A program made the position numbers and the translations under genes. Under the pieces are notes generated by a model. It was given only the letters and a program-made list of their open reading frames with translations, was not told the DNA's origin and searched no databases. From an uncultured Lachnospiraceae bacterium (GTDB lineage Bacteria > Bacillota > Clostridia > Lachnospirales > Lachnospiraceae), in assembly GCA_947567595.1 (NCBI GenBank), contig CANOMQ010000034.1, positions 1-47,348 of the forward strand: a DNA stretch of 47,348 bases. Reading direction: 5' to 3'. Shown piece by piece: positions 24,636 to 32,181 of this stretch (position 1 is its first letter; each line of letters starts with the position of its first letter).

Positions 24636-25178
24636 ATGGAAACATTACAGTGCATTGAGACGCGTCGGAGCATCCGCAAATTTAAGGCGCAGCAGGTGCC
24701 GCAGGAAACCGTACGGGAAGTTGTGGCTGCCGCCGCATATGCGCCCTCATGGAAGAACACGCAGGTAACGCGCTATACGGTTGTGGAGAACGCGGATTTG
24801 AAGGCAAAAATCGCCGAGGAGGCGACGCTTGGATTTGAACATAATAAGGGCATTATCAACGGCGCCCCGGCGCTTGTGGTTGTGACGATGGTACATGGCA
24901 GGAGCGGTTTTGAGAGGGACGGCTCGTACACCACCTCCAAGGAAGACCGTTGGGAGGTGTTTGACGCGGGACTTGCGACACAGACATTTAGCCTTGCGGC
25001 GCATGATAAGGGCTTGGGCTGTGTTATTCTTGGTATTTTTGATGAGAACAAGGTTGCCGAGCTGATTGGTCTTGACGAGGGACAGAAGGTTGCGGCACTT
25101 GTGGCAATGGGTTACGCGGACGAGGCGCCGGAGGCGCCAAAGCGCAAGGCGGTTGATGATTTGGTGAAATTTGTGTAA
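24636..25178 (+). CDS. Nitroreductase family protein
   Basis: This 180-residue protein has the FMN-binding signature of the family: TRRSIRKFKAQQVPQET near residues 9-25, a PSWKNTQ loop at 37-43 and LGCVILGIF near 127. Such enzymes use NAD(P)H to reduce nitroaromatics, quinones or flavins, usually as dimers in the cytoplasm. The physiological substrate is not readable. It follows sufB by 40 bases with no terminator between, so it may be read from the same transcript. A hairpin at 25201-25230 follows. Confidence 0.85.
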   Translation: METLQCIETRRSIRKFKAQQVPQETVREVVAAAAYAPSWKNTQVTRYTVVENADLKAKIAEEATLGFEHNKGIINGAPALVVVTMVHGRSGFERDGSYTTSKEDRWEVFDAGLATQTFSLAAHDKGLGCVILGIFDENKVAELIGLDEGQKVAALVAMGYADEAPEAPKRKAVDDLVKFV

Positions 25179-25200
25179 GAGCTACATAGTGGGATTAGCG

Positions 25201-25230
25201 TGCAGGGACTATGGCGACGTAGTCCTTGCA
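25201..25230 (+). terminator. Stem-loop after the nitroreductase gene
   Basis: TGCAGGGACTA (25201-25211) pairs with TAGTCCTTGCA (25220-25230), 11 bp with one G-T wobble and an eight-base loop. Only a short TTTT follows four bases later, so termination may be weak. Its 3' arm overlaps the -35 of the next promoter. Confidence 0.5.
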
Positions 25231-25254
25231 ACATTTTGGATACCATGTTAAAAT
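25226..25254 (+). promoter_or_regulatory. Possible promoter of the membrane GGDEF gene
   Basis: TTGCAA (25226-25231), 17 bases, TAAAAT (25249-25254), about 70 bases before the start at 25325. Confidence 0.4.
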
Positions 25255-25324
25255 AAGAAAAATCATTGTAGTGAAGGCATGAAATTGTTTTGCGTGTATA
25301 TACCAAAAGAGAGGAAGCAGTGAT

Positions 25325-26809
25325 ATGCTGGTATTAATCAAGGCATCGGCGGCATGCCTTTTGTTTATGATATACATGGTTGGGTTTTATTATCGTAAGC
25401 CGCATATCCCGATTCGCTCCACGAAATTGTTCCAGTGGCTGATTGTCGCGGCGCTTTGCAACGCAGCCTTTGATTTAATCACAATCTGCACGGTGAACCA
25501 CAGGGACGTGGTTCCCGATTTTTTGAATTTGACGGCGCACATCATTTATCTGATGTCGATTTTGAGCTTTATTTACCTGCTCTTTGTCTATATGAGAAGC
25601 TATCTGGAAACGGATTTAAAATTTTCCAAAACGCTAAGGATACTGCAAAGCCTGCCGTTTTTCGCATCGTCGATTGGGATTTTGACACTGCCAATCACTT
25701 ATGTGCAGGGAACGACGACAGATTATTCCTTGGGACCAAAGGCGTATGCGCTTTATGGGAGCTTGGTTGTTTATCTGCTGCTGATTTCGTATTACTGTCT
25801 TCGCTACTGGGGGCTTTTTGACAGTGAGAAGCGGCTTGCGATTATTCTTGCCGTTCCGCTTTATGTGGTTACCGCGGTTATTCAGATGGTCATTCCGGAA
25901 ACATTGGTGGAGATTATCTGTTCGACGATGATTTTGCTTGGACTGATTTTGAGCAATGAGAATGCGGAGAAATATGTGGACAAGCAGACGGCGCTGTTCA
26001 ACCGGTATGCGTTTGAAAAGGTGCTTGATGGATTGGATTACGAGAAACAGACGCCCGTCATAGCGGTTTTTTGCTTTTGCAGGACGGAGAAGAGCATGGA
26101 CTGGAAACAGGGCGCCGCGCTTTTGAATGATATTGAAAAAGAGCTGAAACAACATCATTTGTATGGATACCGCGTTTGCGAGAACGGGGTGGCGTTTATC
26201 GGGAATGCCGAGGAAAAGGTGCAGTCCGTGCTGGAAAAGGTGCAAAGGCTTATTGAGATCCGGTACGGGAAAGAGGCTGTTGATATTGAAACAAAGCTTT
26301 TAACGGGGAATGCGGTCAGCACAAAAAAACGCTGCATACAGAGCATTATCGCGTTTTGCACGGAGGTGGACAGCCGTTTTGCCTATGTTGACCATATGAC
26401 GAATATTTATAACCGCAATGCGTTGGAGCGGGATTTGGAGAATGCGCAGGAAAGCGGATATGTGTATTATTTTATCGCGGATTTGAATAATCTTAAGATT
26501 GTGAACGATACGATTGGGCATTCCGCGGGTGATAAGCTGTTACGGGATTTTGCGCGTGTGCTTACGGACGTGGTCGGGGAGAACGGGCGTGCGTACCGGC
26601 AGGGCGGGGACGAATTTGCCGTTTTGCACAAAAAGGACGCCGAAATTCTGATACGCGATTTGGAAGCGCGGTGTGCGGAATATAACCAGTCCTATGCGGT
26701 TGCGCTGAGCTATGCCATTGGGTACTGCCTGCTTGCGGACGAGGCGTTCCGGGATGTGGCGGACAAAATGATGTATGCGGACAAGCGGCGCAAAAAGGGA
26801 CAGATGTAG
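25325..26809 (+). CDS. Membrane diguanylate cyclase with tandem GGDEF domains
   Basis: This 494-residue protein has about seven N-terminal hydrophobic segments (1-205) that form an integral sensor. A first GGDEF-like domain (about 215-345) starts at DKQTALFNRYAFEKV but has no recognisable GG(D/E)EF loop. A second, intact domain (about 355-490) has DHMTNIYNRNALERD, the metal site FIADLNNLKIVND and YRQGGDEFAVL. The second domain should make c-di-GMP from GTP at the membrane; the first looks like a decayed duplicate with a regulatory use. A Uma2 gene follows after 13 bases. The signal is unknown. Confidence 0.85.
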   Translation: MLVLIKASAACLLFMIYMVGFYYRKPHIPIRSTKLFQWLIVAALCNAAFDLITICTVNHRDVVPDFLNLTAHIIYLMSILSFIYLLFVYMRSYLETDLKFSKTLRILQSLPFFASSIGILTLPITYVQGTTTDYSLGPKAYALYGSLVVYLLLISYYCLRYWGLFDSEKRLAIILAVPLYVVTAVIQMVIPETLVEIICSTMILLGLILSNENAEKYVDKQTALFNRYAFEKVLDGLDYEKQTPVIAVFCFCRTEKSMDWKQGAALLNDIEKELKQHHLYGYRVCENGVAFIGNAEEKVQSVLEKVQRLIEIRYGKEAVDIETKLLTGNAVSTKKRCIQSIIAFCTEVDSRFAYVDHMTNIYNRNALERDLENAQESGYVYYFIADLNNLKIVNDTIGHSAGDKLLRDFARVLTDVVGENGRAYRQGGDEFAVLHKKDAEILIRDLEARCAEYNQSYAVALSYAIGYCLLADEAFRDVADKMMYADKRRKKGQM

Positions 26810-26822
26810 GGGGAGGATTATA

Positions 26823-27359
26823 ATGGACGTGTTAAGAAAAAAAGAAGAAGTTTATACGGTTGATGATATTTTAGAACTACCGGACGGGGAACGGGCGGAG
26901 CTGATTGACGGGCGGATTTATTATATGGCGCCGCCTAGCACGAGGCACCAAATGATTTTAATGGATTTGTCTTATAAAATAAAGGATTTTATTGAACGAA
27001 ACAAAGGGGAATGCATTGTTGTCCCTGCGCCGTTTGCGGTATTTTTGGATAAAGACAACAAAGATTATGTGGAGCCGGATATTTCCGTGATTTGCGACAA
27101 GGATAAAATCACGGAAAAGGGCTGTGACGGCGCGCCTGACTGGGTGATTGAGATTGTTTCGCCAAGCAGTAAGGCGATGGATTATTTTACAAAGCTTTTT
27201 AAATACCGCACTGCGGGCGTTCGGGAATATTGGATTGTTGATCCGAAAAAGGAGCGCGTTACGGTTTACTTTTTCGAGAAGGAGACGGTTGAGGAGTACG
27301 CTTTTGGGGAGGCAGTCTCGGTTGGGATTTATGAGGGATTTTCGATAACGGTGGAATAG
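26823..27359 (+). CDS. Uma2 family endonuclease-like protein (DUF820)
   Basis: This 178-residue protein has the Uma2 restriction-endonuclease-like fold. It has AELIDGRIYYM near the start, VEPDISVICDKDK near residues 84-96 and the PD-(D/E)xK core DWVIEIVSPSS near 104-114. A downstream Lys and REYWIVDPKKERVTVY follow. The catalytic residues look intact, but no DNA cleavage role has been shown for most members. GGGGAGGA precedes the ATG at 26823. It lies 13 bases after the GGDEF gene and is ended by a terminator. Its role is unknown. Confidence 0.85.
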   Translation: MDVLRKKEEVYTVDDILELPDGERAELIDGRIYYMAPPSTRHQMILMDLSYKIKDFIERNKGECIVVPAPFAVFLDKDNKDYVEPDISVICDKDKITEKGCDGAPDWVIEIVSPSSKAMDYFTKLFKYRTAGVREYWIVDPKKERVTVYFFEKETVEEYAFGEAVSVGIYEGFSITVE

Positions 27360-27436
27360 CGAAAAAGAAAATATGTTTGCCACCTGTTTGCAGAACTGGG
27401 TAAGGATTATGGAATATTGCGGAAACAACAGGATTG

Positions 27437-27472
27437 AAAAGCATTTACGGTCAAATTGTAAGTGCTTTTTTT
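27437..27472 (+). terminator. Terminator after the Uma2 gene
   Basis: AAAAGCATTTAC (27437-27448) pairs with GTAAGTGCTTTT (27458-27469), one wobble, followed by a T-run. Confidence 0.85.
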
Positions 27473-27514
27473 ATAACGAAAAACAAATATGGAAAACAAA
27501 TATCAAAAAACATA

Positions 27515-27543
27515 TTGCAATATAGCCTACAACATGTTAAGAT
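27515..27543 (+). promoter_or_regulatory. blaI-blaR1 promoter
   Basis: TTGCAA (27515-27520), 17 bases, TAAGAT (27538-27543). The first operator copy covers the spacer and the -10, so repressor binding would block RNA polymerase. Confidence 0.6.
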
Positions 27544-27567
27544 AAATATGCCTACAACATGTTAAGA
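27525..27567 (+). promoter_or_regulatory. Two identical BlaI-type operators
   Basis: GCCTACAACATGTTAAGA occurs at 27525-27542 and again at 27550-27567, 25 bases apart. The TACA...TGT core matches the TACA/TGTA style of BlaI/MecI operators. The pair lies between the promoter and the blaI start, implying autoregulation. Confidence 0.75.
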
Positions 27568-27586
27568 AAAAAAGGAGGACAACACA

Positions 27587-27973
27587 ATGCAGCAGATTTC
27601 AGAGTCGGAGCTGGTACTGATGAATATCATATGGAAAAACGGTGGCGCCACGCTTTATTCCCAAATCATGGAGGAGCTGGAGCAGGACAACAACGAGTGG
27701 AAGAAAAACACGGTGCTGACGCTGCTTTCCCGGCTGGTTGAAAAAAAGTTTCTAAAGACGAAAAAAATCGACAGGCGAAACGAGTACGTGGCGGTTGTGA
27801 CAAAGCAGGAATATCAGACAATGCAGACGCAGAGCTTTTTGGACAGGATATACGAAGGGAATGTCAGGCATTTGGTGTCGGCTTTGGTGCAGCAGGAATT
27901 GCTTTCGGAAGAGGACTGGAAGGAAATCGAGGCATTTTGGGAGCAGGGCGGAAATGGGAAGGAAACGGATTAG
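27587..27973 (+). CDS. BlaI/MecI/CopY family transcriptional repressor
   Basis: This 128-residue protein has an N-terminal winged helix. ISESELVLMNIIWKNGGATLYSQIMEEL is followed by the recognition region WKKNTVLTLLSRLVEKKFLKTKK. The C-terminal half is helical and mediates dimerisation. This is the BlaI/MecI layout and length. Such repressors are inactivated when the partner BlaR1-type metalloprotease is triggered. AAGGAGGAC precedes the ATG, two identical operators lie just upstream, and blaR1 follows after 27 bases. No beta-lactamase or copper gene is adjacent, so the regulated target is unknown. Confidence 0.9.
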   Translation: MQQISESELVLMNIIWKNGGATLYSQIMEELEQDNNEWKKNTVLTLLSRLVEKKFLKTKKIDRRNEYVAVVTKQEYQTMQTQSFLDRIYEGNVRHLVSALVQQELLSEEDWKEIEAFWEQGGNGKETD

Positions 27974-28000
27974 CGGTCAAAAGCAGGAAGGAGTGCGGAT

Positions 28001-30292
28001 ATGGAGCTTGGTGAGTGGATGAAGGTTTTACTGTCGCTGACATTGTCGGGGACGCTGCTTTTGGTAATTCTTTTTGCGCTGAAACGGGTATGCAGAACGC
28101 GCGTCAGTAAATGCTGGCAGTATTATATTTTACTGGCGGCAGCACTGCGGTTTCTGGTTCCGTTTCCGTCGGATACTGCGCTTGTTGGCAGGCTGTTTAT
28201 GGCGACGCAGAATGCAGTGGAACAGGCGGTGCAAGGTATCGCGTCGCAGCCGGAGCGTATGTATTTTGGTACGGGAACGGAGAATGCCATAAATATGGAT
28301 AATGCGGTGGAGAAGGACTTGCAGAGCGTTCCAAATGGGCATTTTGCGGTAACAGGCGGCGGCACGTCGCAGTCGATGTTGGATTTTTGGACATATGCGT
28401 TCTTTTTATGGTTTGCGTTTGCCTTGATGTTTTTTATGCGCAAGGTGACGATTTACCAAAGCTTCCTGCGCTATGTGAAAGCCGCAAACCAAGAGGTGTC
28501 GGATTTGGAAACGCTAAATCTTTTATCGGACTGTGCGGAACGTCTGCATATCAGACGCACGGTCGGGTTGTACAAAAATCCCCTGACTGCCTCGCCGATG
28601 GCGGTCGGTTTTTTCCACCCGTGTATCATTTTACCGGAAAGGGCAGCAGGGGCGCAGGAATTGTCCTATATTTTCACGCATGAGCTGACGCATTTGAAAC
28701 GGTGGGATCTTGCGTATAAGTGGGTGGTTCAGATTGTGGTGTGCGTGCATTGGTTTAATCCGTTTGTGTACCTTTTGGAGCGGGAGGCTACAAGGGCGTG
28801 TGAGCTGTCCTGTGACGAGGCGGTTATCCACGCGTTCAATGACACGGAAAAGAAAGCATACGGCGATATGCTGCTGTTGTTTCTGAAAACGGACAACACA
28901 TACAAAAGCTCGCTTGCCTCGGTTACGCTGACGGAGGGGGCGAAGGAGTTAAAGGAAAGGTTGGGTGCGATTAAGATGTTTCATAAAAAATCAAAGGCGG
29001 TTACGGCGGTGACCATTGCGCTGACAGTGCTTGTCTGTGCTTGTTTTCAGACGCTTGGCGTGTATGCCATGCAGGGGCGCGAGAAGGAGGTGGCTTTGGG
29101 AGAAAAAACAGTGAAGGAAAATCCGGTCAAGGAGGAAATGGCAGATGAGGCTTTGACGGAGGAACAAAAAGTGGCTGCGGACGGCGAACCGTCGTTGTAT
29201 GATAGTGTTTTGTATGACGAGGACGAAAATGTCTATTATATTTTGTGTGACGGTGCACAGATGATTGACATACCGGATAGTTCTTTTTCGGACGGGACAA
29301 TTGGCATTGTGCTTGTGAAAAAGGACGGCTATACGGCACTGGGACCGTTTACGCAAGGGAAAAATTTAGTTGCACAGGTGAAACGGCAGTTAGACGCGGG
29401 AGCGGCGAAGGGATATTATACGCAGAAGGATAAGGAGATTGCGCTAAAGGCTGCGGGAGAAATCGAGGCGTTCGGCGGTTTGCAAAAGGAAAAAGAGAAT
29501 GAGGCGGGCTCCTATACCTATGTACAGAGCGGATATTATCAAAAGCCGTTTATGATTGTGATGGCATATTGCACGAGTACACGCAATATCCGTAATTTTC
29601 TGATGAACTGGGGAGAGGAACCGGACGCTGCATGTCAAAGGCAGGTTACGCTTACGGACGGCTCAAAGATGACCGTTTATTTCATGGAGGAAGCGGAGCG
29701 GCTGTGTCAGGAGCACCCAGAGGCATATGCGGCGGTCGGAATGGTGATTCACAGGCTGAATACGCAGGATACGGATATGCAGGTGAGGACGGCGCTTGTG
29801 CAGCGGATTGACTATGTGGAGGATACCCAAGTGGCGGATTATGTGCGGGAGTGCTACGAAAAAGAGGATCTTATTGGATTTTCCGGTCTGTTTTCCGCGT
29901 TGGAGGAAACGCAGAAGCCGGAGTATTATGATAAAATTTACGATGCAAAGCAGACTGCGTTTTTTTCTGTGGTTGCAGATGAGATGAACGCGGAGCAGAT
30001 TGCGTTATATGCGGATAAGGCGTATCAGGAGGATCAGGTTGCTTTCTTTTCCATTTTGTGCGACAGGATGAACGCGGAACAAATTCAGACGTTTGCCAAA
30101 AGAAGCTATGAGCAGGGAGACATTGCCAAATTTTCCATTGTTGTGTCGGATATGACAAGGGAAGAACAAAAAGAGTGGCTTTCGCGGGCGCAGTCGGATA
30201 AAAAAGCAGCGTTTGCGGGGGTTTTGTGGGACAAATTGGAGGAGCTTGATGGTTTGGATGCACTGGATGCATTTGAAGTCTTTCGATTTTAG
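28001..30292 (+). CDS. BlaR1-type M56 metallopeptidase sensor with C-terminal repeat array
   Basis: This 763-residue membrane protein has hydrophobic segments near residues 8-28, 40-56 and 128-147, and another near 330-355. The M56 zinc-peptidase site HELTH (227-231) is followed by the family motif REATRACELSCDEAVI. Up to here it is a normal BlaR1/MecR1 protease that should cleave the BlaI-type repressor encoded just upstream. The extracellular part has no penicillin-binding motif. From about 375 it holds an unknown domain, then five tandem 28-residue repeats (613-752) of the pattern (A/Y)xxxYxxxxxAFFSxxxDxMNAEQI. It probably senses something other than a beta-lactam. Confidence 0.85.
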   Translation: MELGEWMKVLLSLTLSGTLLLVILFALKRVCRTRVSKCWQYYILLAAALRFLVPFPSDTALVGRLFMATQNAVEQAVQGIASQPERMYFGTGTENAINMDNAVEKDLQSVPNGHFAVTGGGTSQSMLDFWTYAFFLWFAFALMFFMRKVTIYQSFLRYVKAANQEVSDLETLNLLSDCAERLHIRRTVGLYKNPLTASPMAVGFFHPCIILPERAAGAQELSYIFTHELTHLKRWDLAYKWVVQIVVCVHWFNPFVYLLEREATRACELSCDEAVIHAFNDTEKKAYGDMLLLFLKTDNTYKSSLASVTLTEGAKELKERLGAIKMFHKKSKAVTAVTIALTVLVCACFQTLGVYAMQGREKEVALGEKTVKENPVKEEMADEALTEEQKVAADGEPSLYDSVLYDEDENVYYILCDGAQMIDIPDSSFSDGTIGIVLVKKDGYTALGPFTQGKNLVAQVKRQLDAGAAKGYYTQKDKEIALKAAGEIEAFGGLQKEKENEAGSYTYVQSGYYQKPFMIVMAYCTSTRNIRNFLMNWGEEPDAACQRQVTLTDGSKMTVYFMEEAERLCQEHPEAYAAVGMVIHRLNTQDTDMQVRTALVQRIDYVEDTQVADYVRECYEKEDLIGFSGLFSALEETQKPEYYDKIYDAKQTAFFSVVADEMNAEQIALYADKAYQEDQVAFFSILCDRMNAEQIQTFAKRSYEQGDIAKFSIVVSDMTREEQKEWLSRAQSDKKAAFAGVLWDKLEELDGLDALDAFEVFRF
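29837..30256 (+). repeat. Coding region for five 28-residue tandem repeats in BlaR1
   Basis: Residues 613-640, 641-668, 669-696, 697-724 and 725-752 align without gaps. The middle three share FFS or KFS followed by a (M-x-x-E-Q) element; the outer two are diverged. The repeats look like a short helical solenoid. Confidence 0.7.
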
Positions 30293-30360
30293 TTAAAATG
30301 CGATTTGCAATAGTGGATTAGGAAAAGGTACAAAGCCTTGTCAAAATGCTTTGCCACATC

Positions 30361-30389
30361 TTGCATAAAATTCGGTTTTTCGTTAAGAT
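30361..30389 (+). promoter_or_regulatory. Promoter of the patatin-phosphodiesterase pair
   Basis: TTGCAT (30361-30366), 17 bases, TAAGAT (30384-30389), 40 bases upstream of the patatin start. Confidence 0.55.
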
Positions 30390-30429
30390 ATATAAAGAAC
30401 TGTAGAAAAACGAATAGGAGCAATGCGGC

Positions 30430-31293
30430 ATGAAAACAGGACTGGTACTCGAGGGCGGCGCCATGCGCGGGGTATACACGGCAGGCGTTTTGGACGTGTT
30501 TATGGAGCATGGCATCAGCTTTGACGGTGTCATCGGTGTGTCGGCGGGGGCACTGTTTGGCATTAATCTGTTGTCCAAGCAAAAGGGGCGCGTGATACGC
30601 TACAACAAAAAATTTAACAGCGACAAAAACTACATGGGCTTTCGCCCCCTTATCAAGACGGGAAACATCATCGACACGCAGTACGCATACTACACCGTGC
30701 CGTCAAAGCTGGACGTGTTTGACAACGAAACCTTTATGGCGTCAAACGTCCCGTTCTACGCGGTAGTGACAAACATGGAGACAGGTGCCGCCGAGTACAT
30801 GCAAATCACGGACGCATTTGCGCAGATGGAAACGCTGCGTGCGTCGGCGTCCATGCCGTTTGTGGCAAGACCGGTGGAAATTGACGGCAGGCGTTACATG
30901 GACGGTGCAGTGGCGGACAGCATTCCGTTTGAGAAGTTTTTGGAGATGGGCTATGACAGGCTTGTCGTTGTTCTGACAAAGGATGCGGACTATGTGAAAA
31001 GCCCGGTTTCACCGTTTATGACAAAGGCGGTCTATGGCAAAAAATATGCCCGCTTTGAAAAGGCGCTGCGCGAGCGGCACCAAAATTATAACGGCTGCGT
31101 GAAACGGCTGAACGCGTTAGAACAGCAGGGCAGTCTTTTCGTAATCCGCCCGTCTGTGCGGATTAAAATGAGCAGGATTGAAAAAAATCCCGAAACGCTG
31201 CAAAGAATGTATGACCTTGGCGTAACGGACGCGAACGCGCGGCTTTGCGAGGTGAAAGACTATCTGTATCAGAAGGGAGCGGCAGGCTTATGA
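30430..31293 (+). CDS. Patatin-like phospholipase
   Basis: This 287-residue protein has the patatin fold motifs. The oxyanion loop is GLVLEGGAMRGVYTAGVLD (residues 4-22), the nucleophile elbow is GVSAG (Ser near 38) and the catalytic Asp lies in DGAVADSIP near 157-165. It resembles YjjU-type bacterial patatins, cytoplasmic or peripheral lipid acyl hydrolases of unclear substrate. Its stop overlaps the start of the following phosphodiesterase gene (ATGA), so the two are made together. AATAGGAG lies upstream of the ATG. Confidence 0.9.
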   Translation: MKTGLVLEGGAMRGVYTAGVLDVFMEHGISFDGVIGVSAGALFGINLLSKQKGRVIRYNKKFNSDKNYMGFRPLIKTGNIIDTQYAYYTVPSKLDVFDNETFMASNVPFYAVVTNMETGAAEYMQITDAFAQMETLRASASMPFVARPVEIDGRRYMDGAVADSIPFEKFLEMGYDRLVVVLTKDADYVKSPVSPFMTKAVYGKKYARFEKALRERHQNYNGCVKRLNALEQQGSLFVIRPSVRIKMSRIEKNPETLQRMYDLGVTDANARLCEVKDYLYQKGAAGL

Positions 31294-31838
31294 AACTCAT
31301 GATTGCGTCAGACATACACGGCTCGGCGTATTACTGCCGTCGTTTATTTGAGGCATACGACAGGGAGCAGGCGGACAGGCTGGTACTGCTCGGGGATTTG
31401 CTTTACCACGGTCCGAGGAATGATTTGCCGCGTGACTATGCGCCAAAGGAAGTGCTTGCGCTGCTCAATGCGCGAAAGGACAGCCTTTTGTGCGTGCGCG
31501 GCAACTGCGATACGGAGGTTGACCAGATGGTGCTGGATTTCCCAATCCTTGCCGATTACGCGCTTTTGTCCATAGATGGCGTCACAATGTACGCCACACA
31601 CGGACATATCTACAATCCCAAAAAGGTACCTGCGCTTTGTGACGGCGATATTTTGTTAAACGGTCACACGCACGTGCCAAAATGCATAGAATATGATAAT
31701 TATATATACATGAACTGCGGCTCGGTGTCCATTCCGAAGGAGGACTCGTGGCATGGATATATGACACTGGAAAACGGCGTATTTTTGTGGAAGGATTTGG
31801 ACGGGGCAGAAAAAATGAAAAAAACTATTGACAGATAA
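31290..31838 (+). CDS. YfcE-type metallophosphodiesterase
   Basis: This 182-residue calcineurin-like phosphodiesterase of the YfcE/MJ0936 family shows all the metal-binding motifs. They are SDIHGS (residues 7-12), LGDLLYHGP, GNCDTEVD, THGH and GHTHVP. E. coli YfcE cleaves phosphodiesters in vitro; the natural substrate is unknown. The ATG at 31290 overlaps the TGA of the patatin gene and is preferred to an in-frame start inside that gene. The trp operon promoter begins within its last codons. Confidence 0.88.
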   Translation: MKLMIASDIHGSAYYCRRLFEAYDREQADRLVLLGDLLYHGPRNDLPRDYAPKEVLALLNARKDSLLCVRGNCDTEVDQMVLDFPILADYALLSIDGVTMYATHGHIYNPKKVPALCDGDILLNGHTHVPKCIEYDNYIYMNCGSVSIPKEDSWHGYMTLENGVFLWKDLDGAEKMKKTIDR

Positions 31839-31856
31839 ACAGAAAGTGATTATGAT
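31828..31856 (+). promoter_or_regulatory. trp operon promoter
   Basis: Perfect TTGACA (31828-31833), 17 bases, TATGAT (31851-31856). The -35 lies inside the 3' end of the phosphodiesterase gene. Transcription should start near 31863 and give a T-box leader of about 295 nt. Confidence 0.85.
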
Positions 31857-31862
31857 AAATAA

Positions 31863-32157
31863 AAACGAACATGGTTTGAAACTGGTGATCAAGAGGAGTA
31901 CATACTTTGGGAGATTTTCAGAGAGCCGCAGGCGGTGTGATTGCGGTAGTCAAAGAGGTATGGAATGGACTTGAGAAGGTGGGAGCAACGAGCCGAAGGC
32001 TTTAGTAATGCCCAACGGGATTTCCGCCCGTTATCAAGGGAAAGCGTATGATAGTACGTGTGGAGAGAGGGTGCATTTTTTATGTGCCAAATTAGGTGGT
32101 ACCGCAGAAGTTTAAGCTTTTGTCCTAGTAGCAATATTAGGATAAAAGCTTTTTTTA
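31863..32157 (+). ncRNA. T-box leader (tRNA-Trp-responsive) of the trp operon
   Basis: The leader has the T-box hallmarks. There is an AGAGAGCC segment and a GGTGTGATTGCGG region of stem I (31919-31946), and a likely specifier TGG at 31966-31968 followed by A. The compact hairpin AACGGG/CCCGTT lies near 32013-32031. The conserved AGGTGGTACCGC antiterminator box is at 32094-32105, and an intrinsic terminator follows. Uncharged tRNA-Trp pairing with TGG and the TGGT bulge would favour the antiterminator and switch on trpEGDCFBA. The TGG choice rests on the downstream genes and the following purine. Confidence 0.88.
32114..32157 (+). terminator. T-box-controlled terminator before trpE
   Basis: AAGCTTTTGTCCTA (32114-32127) pairs with TAGGATAAAAGCTT (32138-32151), one G-T wobble, followed by a T-run. 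It competes with the antiterminator formed around 32094-32105. Confidence 0.9.
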
Positions 32158-32181
32158 CGTTTTCACAGAAAGGGTGAGGCT

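Noticed and set aside
25201-25230. tRNA- or riboswitch-like structure after the nitroreductase
   Set aside because: It is a single simple hairpin without conserved tRNA or riboswitch elements.
28001-30292. Beta-lactam resistance locus
   Set aside because: No beta-lactamase or PBP2a gene and no penicillin-binding motif in the sensor; only the regulatory protease-repressor logic is shared.
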